The position numbers and the translations under genes are program-made. 50,706 bases of DNA, taken from an uncultured Bacteroidaceae bacterium. Its GTDB lineage: Bacteria > Bacteroidota > Bacteroidia > Bacteroidales > Bacteroidaceae. Each line of letters opens with the position of its first letter. Positions within the stretch are counted from its first letter, which is position 1. The notes beneath the pieces were generated by a model, which had not been told where the DNA came from, ran no database searches, and saw only the letters and a program-made list of their open reading frames with translations. The stretch lies in assembly GCA_904502235.1 (NCBI GenBank), contig CAJGDP010000012.1, positions 1 through 50,706 on the forward strand. Reading direction: 5' to 3'. Positions 26,781 through 35,855 of this stretch are shown in pieces.

Positions 26781-27362
26781 ATGAAACTTGTTTTTGCAAC
26801 AAACAACAAACATAAACTTGAGGAGGTAAGAGCAATACTTGGAAACACCATAGAGGTGCTGTCGCTGAACGACATAGACTGCCACGATGATATTCCCGAA
26901 ACAGCCGATACCTTGGAAGGCAACGCGCTTATAAAGGCAAGATACATATACGAAAAATTCGGGGTAGACTGTTTTGCCGATGACACAGGGCTCGAAGTGG
27001 AAGCTCTGAATGGAGCACCTGGAGTATATTCAGCCCGCTATGCAGGCGAAGAGTGTAATCCCGAAGCCAATATGCATAAGTTATTGCATAATTTAACAGG
27101 AAAAAATAACAGGAATGCACAATTTCGCACAGTTATTGCGTTAATTATTAAGGGAGAGGAAAAACTCTTTAACGGTATAGTCAAGGGAACAATAAGCAAC
27201 GAAAAGATGGGAGATGCCGGATTCGGATACGACCCCATATTCATCCCCGAAGGATTTACCGAAAGCTTTGCACAGATGACAAGCGACATGAAGAACAGCA
27301 TAAGCCACCGTTATCGTGCCAGCGAAGAACTTAGTAATTATTTAAAACAACAATATGATTAA
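26781..27362 (+). CDS. rdgB: Non-canonical purine NTP pyrophosphatase (RdgB/HAM1)
   Basis: 193 residues, family length. The substrate-binding opening is VFATNNKHKLEEVR; the catalytic region reads DCFADDTGLEVEALNGAPGVYSARYAGE, and GYDPIFIPEG with SHRYRASEEL near the end completes the signature. It hydrolyses ITP, dITP and XTP to monophosphates, keeping damaged purines out of DNA and RNA. Its last eight bases overlap the start of porZ. Confidence 0.97.
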   Translation: MKLVFATNNKHKLEEVRAILGNTIEVLSLNDIDCHDDIPETADTLEGNALIKARYIYEKFGVDCFADDTGLEVEALNGAPGVYSARYAGEECNPEANMHKLLHNLTGKNNRNAQFRTVIALIIKGEEKLFNGIVKGTISNEKMGDAGFGYDPIFIPEGFTESFAQMTSDMKNSISHRYRASEELSNYLKQQYD

Positions 27363-29667
27363 GAGAATTATCATACTGCAATTCATACTCTTATTATCAT
27401 TCTTTACAAAAGCTTCTGTTGGAGATTGGACTTTATATCCATCATATCACAATGTAACACATTGCGAAGTTGCAGGAAATAAAGTCTATGTACTTGCATC
27501 AGGAGCTTTGTTTTCATTCAACACAAGCGACAACGAACTGCTTACATACGACAAGCTTAACAGTCTTAGCGACATCGACATCGCACATATAGCATACAGC
27601 AAACATATAGGAGCATTGGTAATAATATACAGCAATGCAAATATAGATATACTGTATGATGATGAATATGTCTACAATATAACCGATTTCAAGAACAGCA
27701 ATGCAATAAACAAAAAAATCAACTCCATATCAGTTATAGGAAAATCGGCATATCTGTCCACAGAATTCGGTGTAGTTGAACTGGACCTCGAAAAGCTTGA
27801 AATAAAAAATACATATTCAACAGGTTACAATACCCTGTGTACATACCTTTTTAAAGAGAAACTATACACAGGAACAGATGAAGGATTATTCAGGTGCGAT
27901 GTAAAAGAGAATATGCTCGACAAGAATAACTGGGAGAAAATCAATTCAGATAAAGTAGAAGCCTTTTGCGAATTTGACAACAAACTCCACATTCTTATAA
28001 AAAGCAAAGGAGTATATATACTCGACACAGATAAAAACGAATACACCCACATTGTAAAAGAGGCAAACACCTATAATAAAATTTATAGCACAAGTGAAAA
28101 TATAATAGCCTCAGGTGAAAAGAAATTCACAGCAATAAACACCCTCGTAGGAATATCCACATATTCCACAACAGACAGTAAATTCATACTTAAAGATGGG
28201 GATAATTTATGGAACTGTAAAGGGTACAAAGGTTTCTACAAATCTGTTATAGAAGATAGTAAGGTGATAGATATCCAACAGATATCAATTCCAAATAGCC
28301 CTGTACGAAGTTATTGCGAATTCCTAAAGTTTACCAGCGACGATAAACTTATTGTAACAGGTGGAAATATCAACTATTTCGACAAAGCATACCTGCATTA
28401 TGACGGTACATTTATGGAATATAACATCAGTACAGGTAAATGGTTCAATTTCCCTGAGGATACAATAAAGAAAACAACAGGACTTAAATACAGGAATATC
28501 TGCTCTGCCGATGAAGATCCCACAGAACCCGGACACTACTTTGCAAGCTCTTTTGGAAACGGTATTTTCGAGTTCCGCAACGGAGAATTCATCAATCACT
28601 ACAATCATAAAAACAGTCCTTTGGAGAGTGCATCATCAAGCAGTTTGAATTATACACGTATACCAACGGTACAGTTCGACAAGGATGGAAATCTTTGGTG
28701 TATAAATGCCGATGGTGGAGAGAAAGTAAAGTATATAGTAAAGGTACTCAAAAAGAACGGTGAATGGGTTTTACTTGACTATCCCGAGATTGAAAAAAAA
28801 CATACCATGGTAAAACCGTTGTTCGACTCGAGAGGATGGCTGTGGATAACATCAATGCAGGCTGGAGCCGGAGTTTTCTGTGCAAAACAGAAGGGAACTC
28901 CATTCGACACAAGTGATGACGAAACTGCCGGATGGTACGATAAATTCACAAACCAGGATGGTGTATCATATGAAATATACCAAGTATACTCCCTGTGCGA
29001 AGATAAAAAGGGATATATATGGATTGGTACAAATATAGGACTGTTCGTCATAGACAATCCCGAAGAGTTCTTTAAAGAAGGTATATTCAAACAGATTAAA
29101 GTACCACGCAACGACGGTACAGGTCTTGCCGACTATCTAATGAACGGTATATACATAAAAGCAATGGATATCGATGCAGCAAACCGCAAATGGATAGGAA
29201 CATTGGACAATGGAGTATTTCTTATAAGTGAAGACGGATTGGAGACAATACACCACTTCACAACAGATAACTCATCCATCCCTTCGAATTGCATTGAAAG
29301 CATTGCCATAAACCATAAGACCGGCGATGTGTTCATAGGAACAGACAAAGGACTTGTTAGCTACAAGAGCGATGCCATACGACCCGAAGAGAAACTTGAC
29401 AACAAAGCAATACACGCCTACCCTAACCCCGTAAAATCAAATTATAACGGAAATATATCAATCGTAGGACTTACCGATGAGTGTAACGTAAAGATTGTCG
29501 ACGGTTCGGGATATGTTATAAACGAAGGAACCTCCAATGGTGGTATGTATACATGGAACGGAAGGAACAACAGAGGTGAAAAAGTTTCAAGCGGAGTATA
29601 CCACGTGCTCATGTACGACGATTCCGGAAAAGAGGCTGAAATCACAAAGATTGTGATAACAAGGTAA
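27355..29667 (+). CDS. porZ: PorZ-type type IX secretion beta-propeller protein
   Basis: 770 residues. A signal peptide (1-20) is followed by repeats like two-component-regulator propellers (SVGDWTLYPSYHNVTHCEVAGNKVYV..., LWCINADGG, GWLWITSMQ, GYIWIGTNIGLFV, RKWIGTLDNGVFLI) and a C-terminal beta-sandwich beginning AYPNPVKSNYNGNISIVG and ending YDDSGKEAEITKIVITR, the form of type IX secretion C-terminal domains. PorZ in Porphyromonas gingivalis is a cell-surface part of the attachment complex that feeds A-LPS to the sortase. The call rests on fold and layout. Codon use is more A-rich than in its neighbours. The start overlaps rdgB by eight bases; the stop overlaps the convergent phosphoesterase gene by 26. 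Confidence 0.8.
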   Translation: MIKRIIILQFILLLSFFTKASVGDWTLYPSYHNVTHCEVAGNKVYVLASGALFSFNTSDNELLTYDKLNSLSDIDIAHIAYSKHIGALVIIYSNANIDILYDDEYVYNITDFKNSNAINKKINSISVIGKSAYLSTEFGVVELDLEKLEIKNTYSTGYNTLCTYLFKEKLYTGTDEGLFRCDVKENMLDKNNWEKINSDKVEAFCEFDNKLHILIKSKGVYILDTDKNEYTHIVKEANTYNKIYSTSENIIASGEKKFTAINTLVGISTYSTTDSKFILKDGDNLWNCKGYKGFYKSVIEDSKVIDIQQISIPNSPVRSYCEFLKFTSDDKLIVTGGNINYFDKAYLHYDGTFMEYNISTGKWFNFPEDTIKKTTGLKYRNICSADEDPTEPGHYFASSFGNGIFEFRNGEFINHYNHKNSPLESASSSSLNYTRIPTVQFDKDGNLWCINADGGEKVKYIVKVLKKNGEWVLLDYPEIEKKHTMVKPLFDSRGWLWITSMQAGAGVFCAKQKGTPFDTSDDETAGWYDKFTNQDGVSYEIYQVYSLCEDKKGYIWIGTNIGLFVIDNPEEFFKEGIFKQIKVPRNDGTGLADYLMNGIYIKAMDIDAANRKWIGTLDNGVFLISEDGLETIHHFTTDNSSIPSNCIESIAINHKTGDVFIGTDKGLVSYKSDAIRPEEKLDNKAIHAYPNPVKSNYNGNISIVGLTDECNVKIVDGSGYVINEGTSNGGMYTWNGRNNRGEKVSSGVYHVLMYDDSGKEAEITKIVITR
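29641..29657. repeat. Palindrome inside the porZ/phosphoesterase overlap
   Basis: ATCACAA-AGA-TTGTGAT is a perfect seven-base inverted repeat placed where the two convergent coding regions overlap. It could act as a weak two-way terminator hairpin, since no other terminator separates the genes. Confidence 0.45.
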
Positions 29668-30835
29668 TCACCGTAACCTCCGGTCTTGCTCCCAGGCGGG
29701 CGAAAAAACCTACGGTTCCTATACCGTCGTTTATATACAGTTTGCCATTTCTACGCTCATATACCCCACTCCACTCGTCATACATCAAGGCGGCTGGTGA
29801 AAGGGATAAACCGAATATATCATATTTCAACTGTGTTGCATGGATATGCCCCGACAATGTAAGGTCGGCATAACCATTATCACATAATTCGTGCCATAAT
29901 TGTGGCAGATGTGATATGGTTATATTAAAAATATCGCTATCCACAGAAGAGTATATTTCTGATACATCATACTCCTTTATATTATTGAAGTTATGCTTGA
30001 ATTCAAGCAGGGCATCGGTATAATCAATACCTGTTACGGCAATAGAATCTCCGCAATAATAAAGATATTTGGTACTATCGCGTAAAAGAATCCAGCCTAT
30101 ACCCTCTAATTTTGCTTCTACAAGGTTTTTATTGGTTTCACGGGTAGATGTTACACTATCTTTTAAATAAGCTCCTGTATCGTGATTTCCAAGCACTGCA
30201 AGTGTAGCTTCCCTTCCTTTGATATAAGCAAGCCTTTCGAGAATTCCGGGAGTAAGTTCGGAATGGTGCATATTCACCATATCGCCACCAAACATTACAA
30301 TATCGGCATCAGTACGTGATATAACATCCGAAAGCTTTTCAAGCTCTCTTTCAGCATTACACATTGAACCTATATGAATATCCGATATAAAGGCTATACG
30401 GTAACCGTTGAATGAATGGGGTAAATTTTTAAAGGACAATTGAATCTCATTTACCTTATAATTGGTACGTGTAACAAATATGCCGTATGTAAACAATATA
30501 AAAGATACAGCACTTGCCGTTATACCGCAGTATAACCACTTTTTACTTCTTGATGGTAACCAGAATATATAAAGTACAAATCGGCATATTGCAAGCAGTA
30601 TAAAGAAGGTTATAAAAACCATCGACACCTTAATCATTGATACACCGTTATTGTCGTTATTGAAAACGAACATGAATAGCGGAAGCAACAAAGGAATTAT
30701 GTTTGCCACTAAAACCGTAACTGCAAAAAGTTTTCTTATTGTTACTTTAGCTCCTGAACGTGAAATTCGCATGTATGCCACAAAATCGAGCAAAGCCAAG
30801 AGAAAGACGGATATTATGGTTATATACGTAAGCAT
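29642..30835 (-). CDS. Membrane-anchored metallophosphoesterase
   Basis: 397 residues. Three or four membrane helices occupy about residues 1-125, followed by a calcineurin-like phosphoesterase domain: AFISDIHIGSM, MFGGDMVNMHHSE, AVLGNHDTGAYL, then ITISHLPQLWHEL and LTLSGHIHATQL supply the dimetal ligands. This is the YkuE-like layout; relatives act on lipid pyrophosphates such as UDP-diacylglucosamine or on other phosphoesters at the membrane. The substrate is not known. Its 3' end overlaps porZ. Upstream lies the long non-coding gap. Confidence 0.9.
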   Translation of the reverse strand: MLTYITIISVFLLALLDFVAYMRISRSGAKVTIRKLFAVTVLVANIIPLLLPLFMFVFNNDNNGVSMIKVSMVFITFFILLAICRFVLYIFWLPSRSKKWLYCGITASAVSFILFTYGIFVTRTNYKVNEIQLSFKNLPHSFNGYRIAFISDIHIGSMCNAERELEKLSDVISRTDADIVMFGGDMVNMHHSELTPGILERLAYIKGREATLAVLGNHDTGAYLKDSVTSTRETNKNLVEAKLEGIGWILLRDSTKYLYYCGDSIAVTGIDYTDALLEFKHNFNNIKEYDVSEIYSSVDSDIFNITISHLPQLWHELCDNGYADLTLSGHIHATQLKYDIFGLSLSPAALMYDEWSGVYERRNGKLYINDGIGTVGFFARLGARPEVTVITLLSQSL

Positions 30836-31318
30836 GGTTATTATGTTTTTAAGTTCTTCTATTGTTATCCACCTTATTAACCGCTTTAATATTATATATA
30901 TCCTTTTTTAAATATTTAAAAAGAATTAATAACAATAATAATTCCTGTTGATATGATGGAGAAAATATGGCAGGTAAATTTGCTTTTCAAGTTATTAGTT
31001 TAAGAGTTTTATTTATCAATATGTTTTCAACAATGTAATGCATTGAAAATTAAAAGTATATATACCTTTATCAACAATAATGATTTATGGTTTCCATTAA
31101 TAAAAAGTGGCTTTTCAACATGTTTAAAACTGTTGATATCCGTTTGAAAAATATAGGTAAAAAAATGGTTAAATAATTTGGTGTTGTAATATCCTTTCCG
31201 GCTTAATTTTAGAATCGGTAATACAAAATTTAAATGACACTTTTTTTCCTTTTTTTATTAAGTTGTTTTCAACACTTTATTAACAATGTTTTTCACATAT
31301 TCCATACATGTATCTATG
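30836..31318. other. Candidate replication origin (oriC): AT-rich gap with DnaA-box-like repeats
   Basis: This is the only gap longer than 300 bases, and I find no convincing coding frame in it on either strand. It is very AT-rich, especially 30905-30943. Six copies of a 9-mer are present: TTTTCAACA at 31024-31032, 31112-31120 and 31266-31274; TTATCAACA at 31068-31076; and ATATCAACA on the minus strand at 30946-30954 and 31131-31139; TTATCAATA at 31013-31021 is close. TTATCAACA differs from the DnaA box TTATCCACA by one base, TTTTCAACA by two. Together with the composition switch and the parS-like site 14 kb away, this fits an origin. Alternatives are a binding array for another regulator, or an AT-rich leader of the phosphoesterase gene. 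Confidence 0.45.
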
Positions 31319-31326
31319 CAAAGATA
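31319..31326 (-). promoter_or_regulatory. Leftward -7 box firing into the non-coding gap
   Basis: Minus-strand TATCTTTG, an exact TAnnTTTG match, lies just past the aminotransferase terminator with TTTC near the -33 position. It could start the phosphoesterase mRNA with a leader of about 475 bases, or an untranslated RNA. Confidence 0.5.
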
Positions 31327-31345
31327 GCTTTTGGATCGTATACTG

Positions 31346-31385
31346 AAAAAAATATAGCCCATGTTTTACAAACACAGGCTATATT
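31346..31385 (-). terminator. Terminator of the ribBA-aminotransferase operon
   Basis: The arms AATATAGCC (31351-31359) and GGCTATATT (31377-31385) are followed on the minus strand by a run of Ts. It starts about 25 bases after the aminotransferase stop. Confidence 0.75.
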
Positions 31386-31410
31386 CAGTTATGTTATAAT
31401 TGTTTATAAC

Positions 31411-32604
31411 TTACTGTAGCTTTGCAAGTGCCTCTTTTATACGGCGGATTGCTTCGATAATATTCTCGTCGCTTGTAGCATAACTCATTCTGAAACACTC
31501 AGGTGCGCCGAATGATGTACCACCAACCGCTGCTACATGAGCCTCTGTAAGCAGATACATTGCAAGGTCGTCGCTGTTGTTGATAACTGTTCCGTTGTAG
31601 CTCTTTCCATAGAATGAACTGCATTTTGGGAACAGGTAGAATGCACCTTCGGGTACGTTTACCTCAAGACCAGGAATTTCCTTTGCTAGCTTTACAATAA
31701 GGTCTCTACGGCGCTGGAATGCCTTACGCATCTCCTCTACCGGTTCCTGTGAGCCTGTATAAGCCTCCAAAGATGCCATCTGAGATACAGAGCAAGGTCC
31801 GCTTGTGTATTGTCCCTGAAGTTTGTTGCAGCCCTTTACAATCCACTCTGCAGCGGCAAGGTAACCAATACGCCAACCTGTCATTGCATAAGCCTTTGAA
31901 ACACCGTTGATGATGATTACTCGCTCACGGATTTCCTCGAACTGGGCAATGCTCTCGTGTTTGCCTACATAGCTTATGTGCTCATAAATCTCATCGGCAA
32001 CAACGAATACCTGTGGATGTCTTTCAAGAACATCGGCAAGTTCCTTAAGTTCCTCTTTTGTATATACAGAACCTGTGGGGTTTGAAGGTGAACAAAGAAT
32101 AAGCATCTTTGTCTTTGGTGTGATGGCTGCCTCGAGTTGTGCACCTGTTATCTTGAAGTTCTGCTCGATACCTGCGCTTACGATAACTGGTGTACCGTCG
32201 GCAAGTTTCACCATATCGGGGTAGCTTACCCAATAAGGAGCGGGAACAATAACCTCGTCGCCGGGGTTTACAAGTGCCATGATAGCGTTACATACAGCCT
32301 GCTTTGCTCCGTTTGAAACAGAAATCTGTGTCTCCTTGAATTCAAGTCCGTTCTCGTTCTTGAGTTTCTCTACAATTGCTTTACGCAATGATGGATAACC
32401 TGGAACGGGTGAATAACGTGACCAGTTATCGTCGATGGCCTGCTTTGCAGCTGCTTTAATGGCATCGGGAGTATTGAAGTCGGGTTCACCAACACTCATG
32501 TTTATGACATCTACGCCTTGTGCTTTCAACTCCTGGCTTTTCTGTGACATTGCCAATGTTGCCGATGGCGCCAATCGGTTTACGCGATCTGATAATTGAT
32601 TCAT
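31411..32604 (-). CDS. PLP-dependent aspartate aminotransferase (class I)
   Basis: 397 residues, fold type I aminotransferase. It opens with LAMSQKSQELKAQGVDVINMSVGEPDFNTPDAI; SNGAKQAV binds cofactor phosphate, CSPSNPTGSVY and VVADEIYEHI give the Asn and Asp/Tyr that contact PLP, and the Schiff-base lysine is in INGVSKAYAMTGWRIGYL. This is the type found in bacteria that lack E. coli-type AspC; it may also take prephenate or other amino donors. It is the last gene of the lptF/G-type permease-ribBA operon, eight bases after ribBA. Confidence 0.93.
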   Translation of the reverse strand: MNQLSDRVNRLAPSATLAMSQKSQELKAQGVDVINMSVGEPDFNTPDAIKAAAKQAIDDNWSRYSPVPGYPSLRKAIVEKLKNENGLEFKETQISVSNGAKQAVCNAIMALVNPGDEVIVPAPYWVSYPDMVKLADGTPVIVSAGIEQNFKITGAQLEAAITPKTKMLILCSPSNPTGSVYTKEELKELADVLERHPQVFVVADEIYEHISYVGKHESIAQFEEIRERVIIINGVSKAYAMTGWRIGYLAAAEWIVKGCNKLQGQYTSGPCSVSQMASLEAYTGSQEPVEEMRKAFQRRRDLIVKLAKEIPGLEVNVPEGAFYLFPKCSSFYGKSYNGTVINNSDDLAMYLLTEAHVAAVGGTSFGAPECFRMSYATSDENIIEAIRRIKEALAKLQ

Positions 32605-32612
32605 ATTATAAT

Positions 32613-33827
32613 TTATTTCTTAAAATTCAATGTATGTCCCATTCTCTCTGCCTTTGTATGCAGATAGCGTGAATTATAGTTGTTCGGCTCTATTTCAATA
32701 CCTACGTTTTCTATAATTGTGAGTCCGTAACTTTCAAGTCCTATTCTCTTTACAGGATTGTTTGTGATGAGACGCATTTTACGCACCCCAATCTGACGGA
32801 GTATTTCTGCACCCACACCGTAATCTCTCTCATCGGCTTTGAAACCAAGACAGAGGTTTGCATCAACAGTGTCCATACCCTCTTCCTGAAGTTTGTAGGC
32901 ACGCATCTTGTTCATAAGACCAATACCTCTACCCTCCTGATTCAGATACACAACTACACCCTTTCCCTCCTTTTCGATAAGTTTCATGGCCTCGTGGAGC
33001 TGAGCTCCGCAGTCGCAACGCTGTGAACCGAAAATATCGCCTGTCATGCACGATGAGTGAACACGTACAATTACAGGTTCATCCTCTTCCCACTCACCCT
33101 TAATAAGAGCTACATGCTCAAGACCGTTTGATTTCTGACGGAAAGGTATCAGGCGGAAATGACCATGTTCTGTGGGCATGTCAACCTCTTCGCCCTTCTC
33201 TACAAGTGATTCTATCTTAAGGCGATACTCAATAAGATCCTTTATTGAGATAATCTTGAAATTATTCTCTTCGGCAATCTTGACAAGCTGTGGCATACGC
33301 GCCATAGTACCGTCTTCGTTCATTATCTCAATGAGTGCCGCAGCCGGGTAAAGACCTGCCAGGCGTGCAAGGTCGATACTTGCCTCGGTATGTCCGGCAC
33401 GGCGCAACACTCCGTTGTCCTGTGCGTACAAAGGATTTATATGTCCGGGGCGTGCAAATGTCTCGGGCTTGCTTGCAGGGTCGGCAAGAGCCTTGATTGT
33501 TGCCGCTCTGTCGGCTGTAGATACACCTGTGGTGCAACCTTCAACTTTATCTACAGTAACTGTAAACGGAGTTCCCAAAAGGCTTGTATTTGAACTTACC
33601 TGAGGCTCTAACTGCAGTTCCTTACAACGCGAAAGTGTTATAGGTGCGCAAAGCACTCCCCTACCGTTCTTAAGCATGAAATTTACGGTATCGGGAGTAA
33701 TCATCTCGGCAGCAACAATAAAGTCGCCTTCGTTCTCTCTGTCCTCATCATCAACAACTATAACAATCTTTCCTGCTCTGAAATCATCAAGAGCCTCTTC
33801 TATTGTATTTAGTTTGAAATTTTCCAT
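32613..33827 (-). CDS. ribBA: Bifunctional riboflavin biosynthesis protein RibBA
   Basis: 404 residues. The N-terminal RibB half (about 1-205) makes 3,4-dihydroxy-2-butanone 4-phosphate from ribulose 5-phosphate and has VVVDDEDRENEGDFIVAAE and the RPGHINPL loop. The C-terminal RibA half (about 206-404) is GTP cyclohydrolase II, with the zinc cysteines in CMTGDIFGSQRCDCG and the catalytic GRGIGLMNKMRAY. Together they start both branches of riboflavin synthesis. No FMN riboswitch is visible; the gene starts five bases after the permease stop and relies on that transcript. Confidence 0.97.
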   Translation of the reverse strand: MENFKLNTIEEALDDFRAGKIVIVVDDEDRENEGDFIVAAEMITPDTVNFMLKNGRGVLCAPITLSRCKELQLEPQVSSNTSLLGTPFTVTVDKVEGCTTGVSTADRAATIKALADPASKPETFARPGHINPLYAQDNGVLRRAGHTEASIDLARLAGLYPAAALIEIMNEDGTMARMPQLVKIAEENNFKIISIKDLIEYRLKIESLVEKGEEVDMPTEHGHFRLIPFRQKSNGLEHVALIKGEWEEDEPVIVRVHSSCMTGDIFGSQRCDCGAQLHEAMKLIEKEGKGVVVYLNQEGRGIGLMNKMRAYKLQEEGMDTVDANLCLGFKADERDYGVGAEILRQIGVRKMRLITNNPVKRIGLESYGLTIIENVGIEIEPNNYNSRYLHTKAERMGHTLNFKK

Positions 33828-33832
33828 TATGG

Positions 33833-35743
33833 TTATATAAGTTTTCTATTTTTAAATGTTTTAATTGTATTCTTTACAGCTATCTCTATTTTTACAATAT
33901 CCTTCAGAAGACGTATTCTGAAAAACATTGCACGAAGATATATAATTATTCCTAATGGTAAAATAACCAATGAGAATATATTTAACCATGTCTTGCCGAA
34001 AGGTGATGAAATAGGCTTTATCGCCAGCACCGGGAAGGTATTAAGCATAATTATTACCTTTCTTTCCTTACTGTTTCCAAGTTCATCTATAACCTTTTCA
34101 AGTCTGTTGTTTATGTCGTATAGCGTATTGTTGTCGTTCCTGAAGAATACACTTCTTACCGATGGAAGTTTTTTTAGCCTGTGGTTCTTTTTATACGCCT
34201 TTATATCATTGTATATCTCATCCAACGTGTCTGCACATTCAGTATAGTCGGGGTCTTCAATCGTAACCTCTTTGATTGTGATGTTACGCTTTTCTGGAAT
34301 TGCGAACAACATCCTGAAGAATCCCTTTATTGAGTCGGCATTGAATATTCCTGAATCCTTGTTTGCCTGATATGTAAAGAATGCTCCAAGCGGTGCAAGC
34401 ACCATGGTGCTCAGACATGCGCCGAACCATGCATGCCACTCGCCTTCGCGGGCAAGCTTTGCACCCGATGTCGTGAATATATAATAAAGAATGAATGTAG
34501 CCACAGATATAAGTACAGGGTATCCCAGTCCACCCTTTCGTACAATGGCTCCAAGCGGTGCACCAATAAAGAAGAATACAAGGCATCCTAATGAGAGGGT
34601 GAATTTTTCCCACCACGAAATCTTATGTCTGTTAAGGTCCTTATCGAGCGAACGCATTATATTGCTCTTTATCTCATAATCAACCTTAAGCTGTTTTACT
34701 TTATTCAGTTGGGCACGCTTCCATCCAAGTTTAGACTGTTTTGTAGCAATGTTATACACGCTGTCAACATCAATATTAAAGACTTTATCTTTTTCCATAA
34801 GGACAGAATCGTTTGCATTGAAGGTGGTACGTTCCTTGTATGTAGAACGCATCACACCCTTCCAGTTCTGCAGTCCTACACTATCGTTCATAACTGTAAA
34901 CGAATCAATGGAAGTCCTCAGTTCCTTGATATTCTTGCTTGCTGCATTTGACTTTATGAAAGAGGCATCCTTAATCTCAAAGCCTCCGTTGATTTTTATA
35001 AGCACCTCTTTTCTTGAGAACGATTCCCTGCGGTATGGGCGGTTCTGTTTCTTCGACTGCTGGTCGGTAAGGTTCGAGAACTGCTCTCCCGAATAGAGAG
35101 CCATCACCATAAGCTTACTGTCGCTGGTGTTTATGATTTCGGCAGAATCCGAAACAAGAATATTTGCCTTGTCGAATCCGGCTGACATATCATATATCAC
35201 AACATTATATAGTTTTCCGGTCTCCTTATCCTTGCGGTCGACATATATGTTGTATCCTTCAATCTTGTCGTAGAAAATCTTCTCGGGAATCTCACTTTCG
35301 GGCGACGACTGCTTTATTGAATACATCATTGTATACAACTGCATCTGTGCATACGGGCTTATGATGTTCTGGAAATAGAACGATACACAGCATAGTATTG
35401 AACAGCATACAATCAGCGGCTTCATTATTCGCAACAGCGGTATTCCGGCTGCTTTCATTGCAAGCAACTCGAGTTTTTCGCCAAAGTTACCGAATGTCAT
35501 AAGTGCCGCAAGAAGTATTGCAAGAGGCAGCGATTGTGAAACAAGGGTTATTGAACCGTATGCAAAGAATTTTGCCAGTACAGCCATGTCGAGCCCTTTT
35601 TCAACAAAATCGTCCACCCACATCCATAACAGCTGCATTATGAATATGAACAGACAGATAAAGAAAGTACCCAACAGATTACTCAAAAAGGTCTTTGTTA
35701 TAAAAAGATCCATTTTCTTGATATGTAATCCGGGCAATTTCAT
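33833..35743 (-). CDS. LptF/LptG (YjgP/YjgQ) family permease
   Basis: 636 residues. Membrane helices near the N terminus (NLLGTFFICLFIFIMQLLWMWVDDFV, then three more by about residue 120) and near about 380-470 flank a periplasmic beta-jellyroll, the layout of LptF/LptG, which move LPS out of the inner membrane with LptB. It is far longer than E. coli LptF/G (about 360); the extra C-terminal part (470-636) has another membrane segment, as in other Bacteroidota members. Whether it stands for LptF or LptG cannot be decided. An internal ATG ten codons in (MDLFITKTFL) is an alternative start. Confidence 0.9.
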   Translation of the reverse strand: MKLPGLHIKKMDLFITKTFLSNLLGTFFICLFIFIMQLLWMWVDDFVEKGLDMAVLAKFFAYGSITLVSQSLPLAILLAALMTFGNFGEKLELLAMKAAGIPLLRIMKPLIVCCSILCCVSFYFQNIISPYAQMQLYTMMYSIKQSSPESEIPEKIFYDKIEGYNIYVDRKDKETGKLYNVVIYDMSAGFDKANILVSDSAEIINTSDSKLMVMALYSGEQFSNLTDQQSKKQNRPYRRESFSRKEVLIKINGGFEIKDASFIKSNAASKNIKELRTSIDSFTVMNDSVGLQNWKGVMRSTYKERTTFNANDSVLMEKDKVFNIDVDSVYNIATKQSKLGWKRAQLNKVKQLKVDYEIKSNIMRSLDKDLNRHKISWWEKFTLSLGCLVFFFIGAPLGAIVRKGGLGYPVLISVATFILYYIFTTSGAKLAREGEWHAWFGACLSTMVLAPLGAFFTYQANKDSGIFNADSIKGFFRMLFAIPEKRNITIKEVTIEDPDYTECADTLDEIYNDIKAYKKNHRLKKLPSVRSVFFRNDNNTLYDINNRLEKVIDELGNSKERKVIIMLNTFPVLAIKPISSPFGKTWLNIFSLVILPLGIIIYLRAMFFRIRLLKDIVKIEIAVKNTIKTFKNRKLI

Positions 35744-35833
35744 ACAATGCTTTTATACGGGCTATTCTTGTGTTTGTAAAATATATGCACATAAGGATTC
35801 CACCTTTTTAAAGGCAGTTTCCTTATTACTTTA

Positions 35834-35841
35834 CAAAGATA
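35834..35841 (-). promoter_or_regulatory. -7 box of the permease-ribBA-aminotransferase operon
   Basis: Minus-strand TATCTTTG, exact match, in the 112-base gap after the START-like gene. It indicates that the permease operon has its own start. Confidence 0.55.
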
Positions 35842-35855
35842 GTGCAAATGATTGA

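Noticed and set aside
29597..29606. CACGTG core in porZ as a second parS site.
   Set aside because: The flanks do not match (no TGTT/AACA arms). Other CACGTG cores, for example near 45302, fail in the same way.
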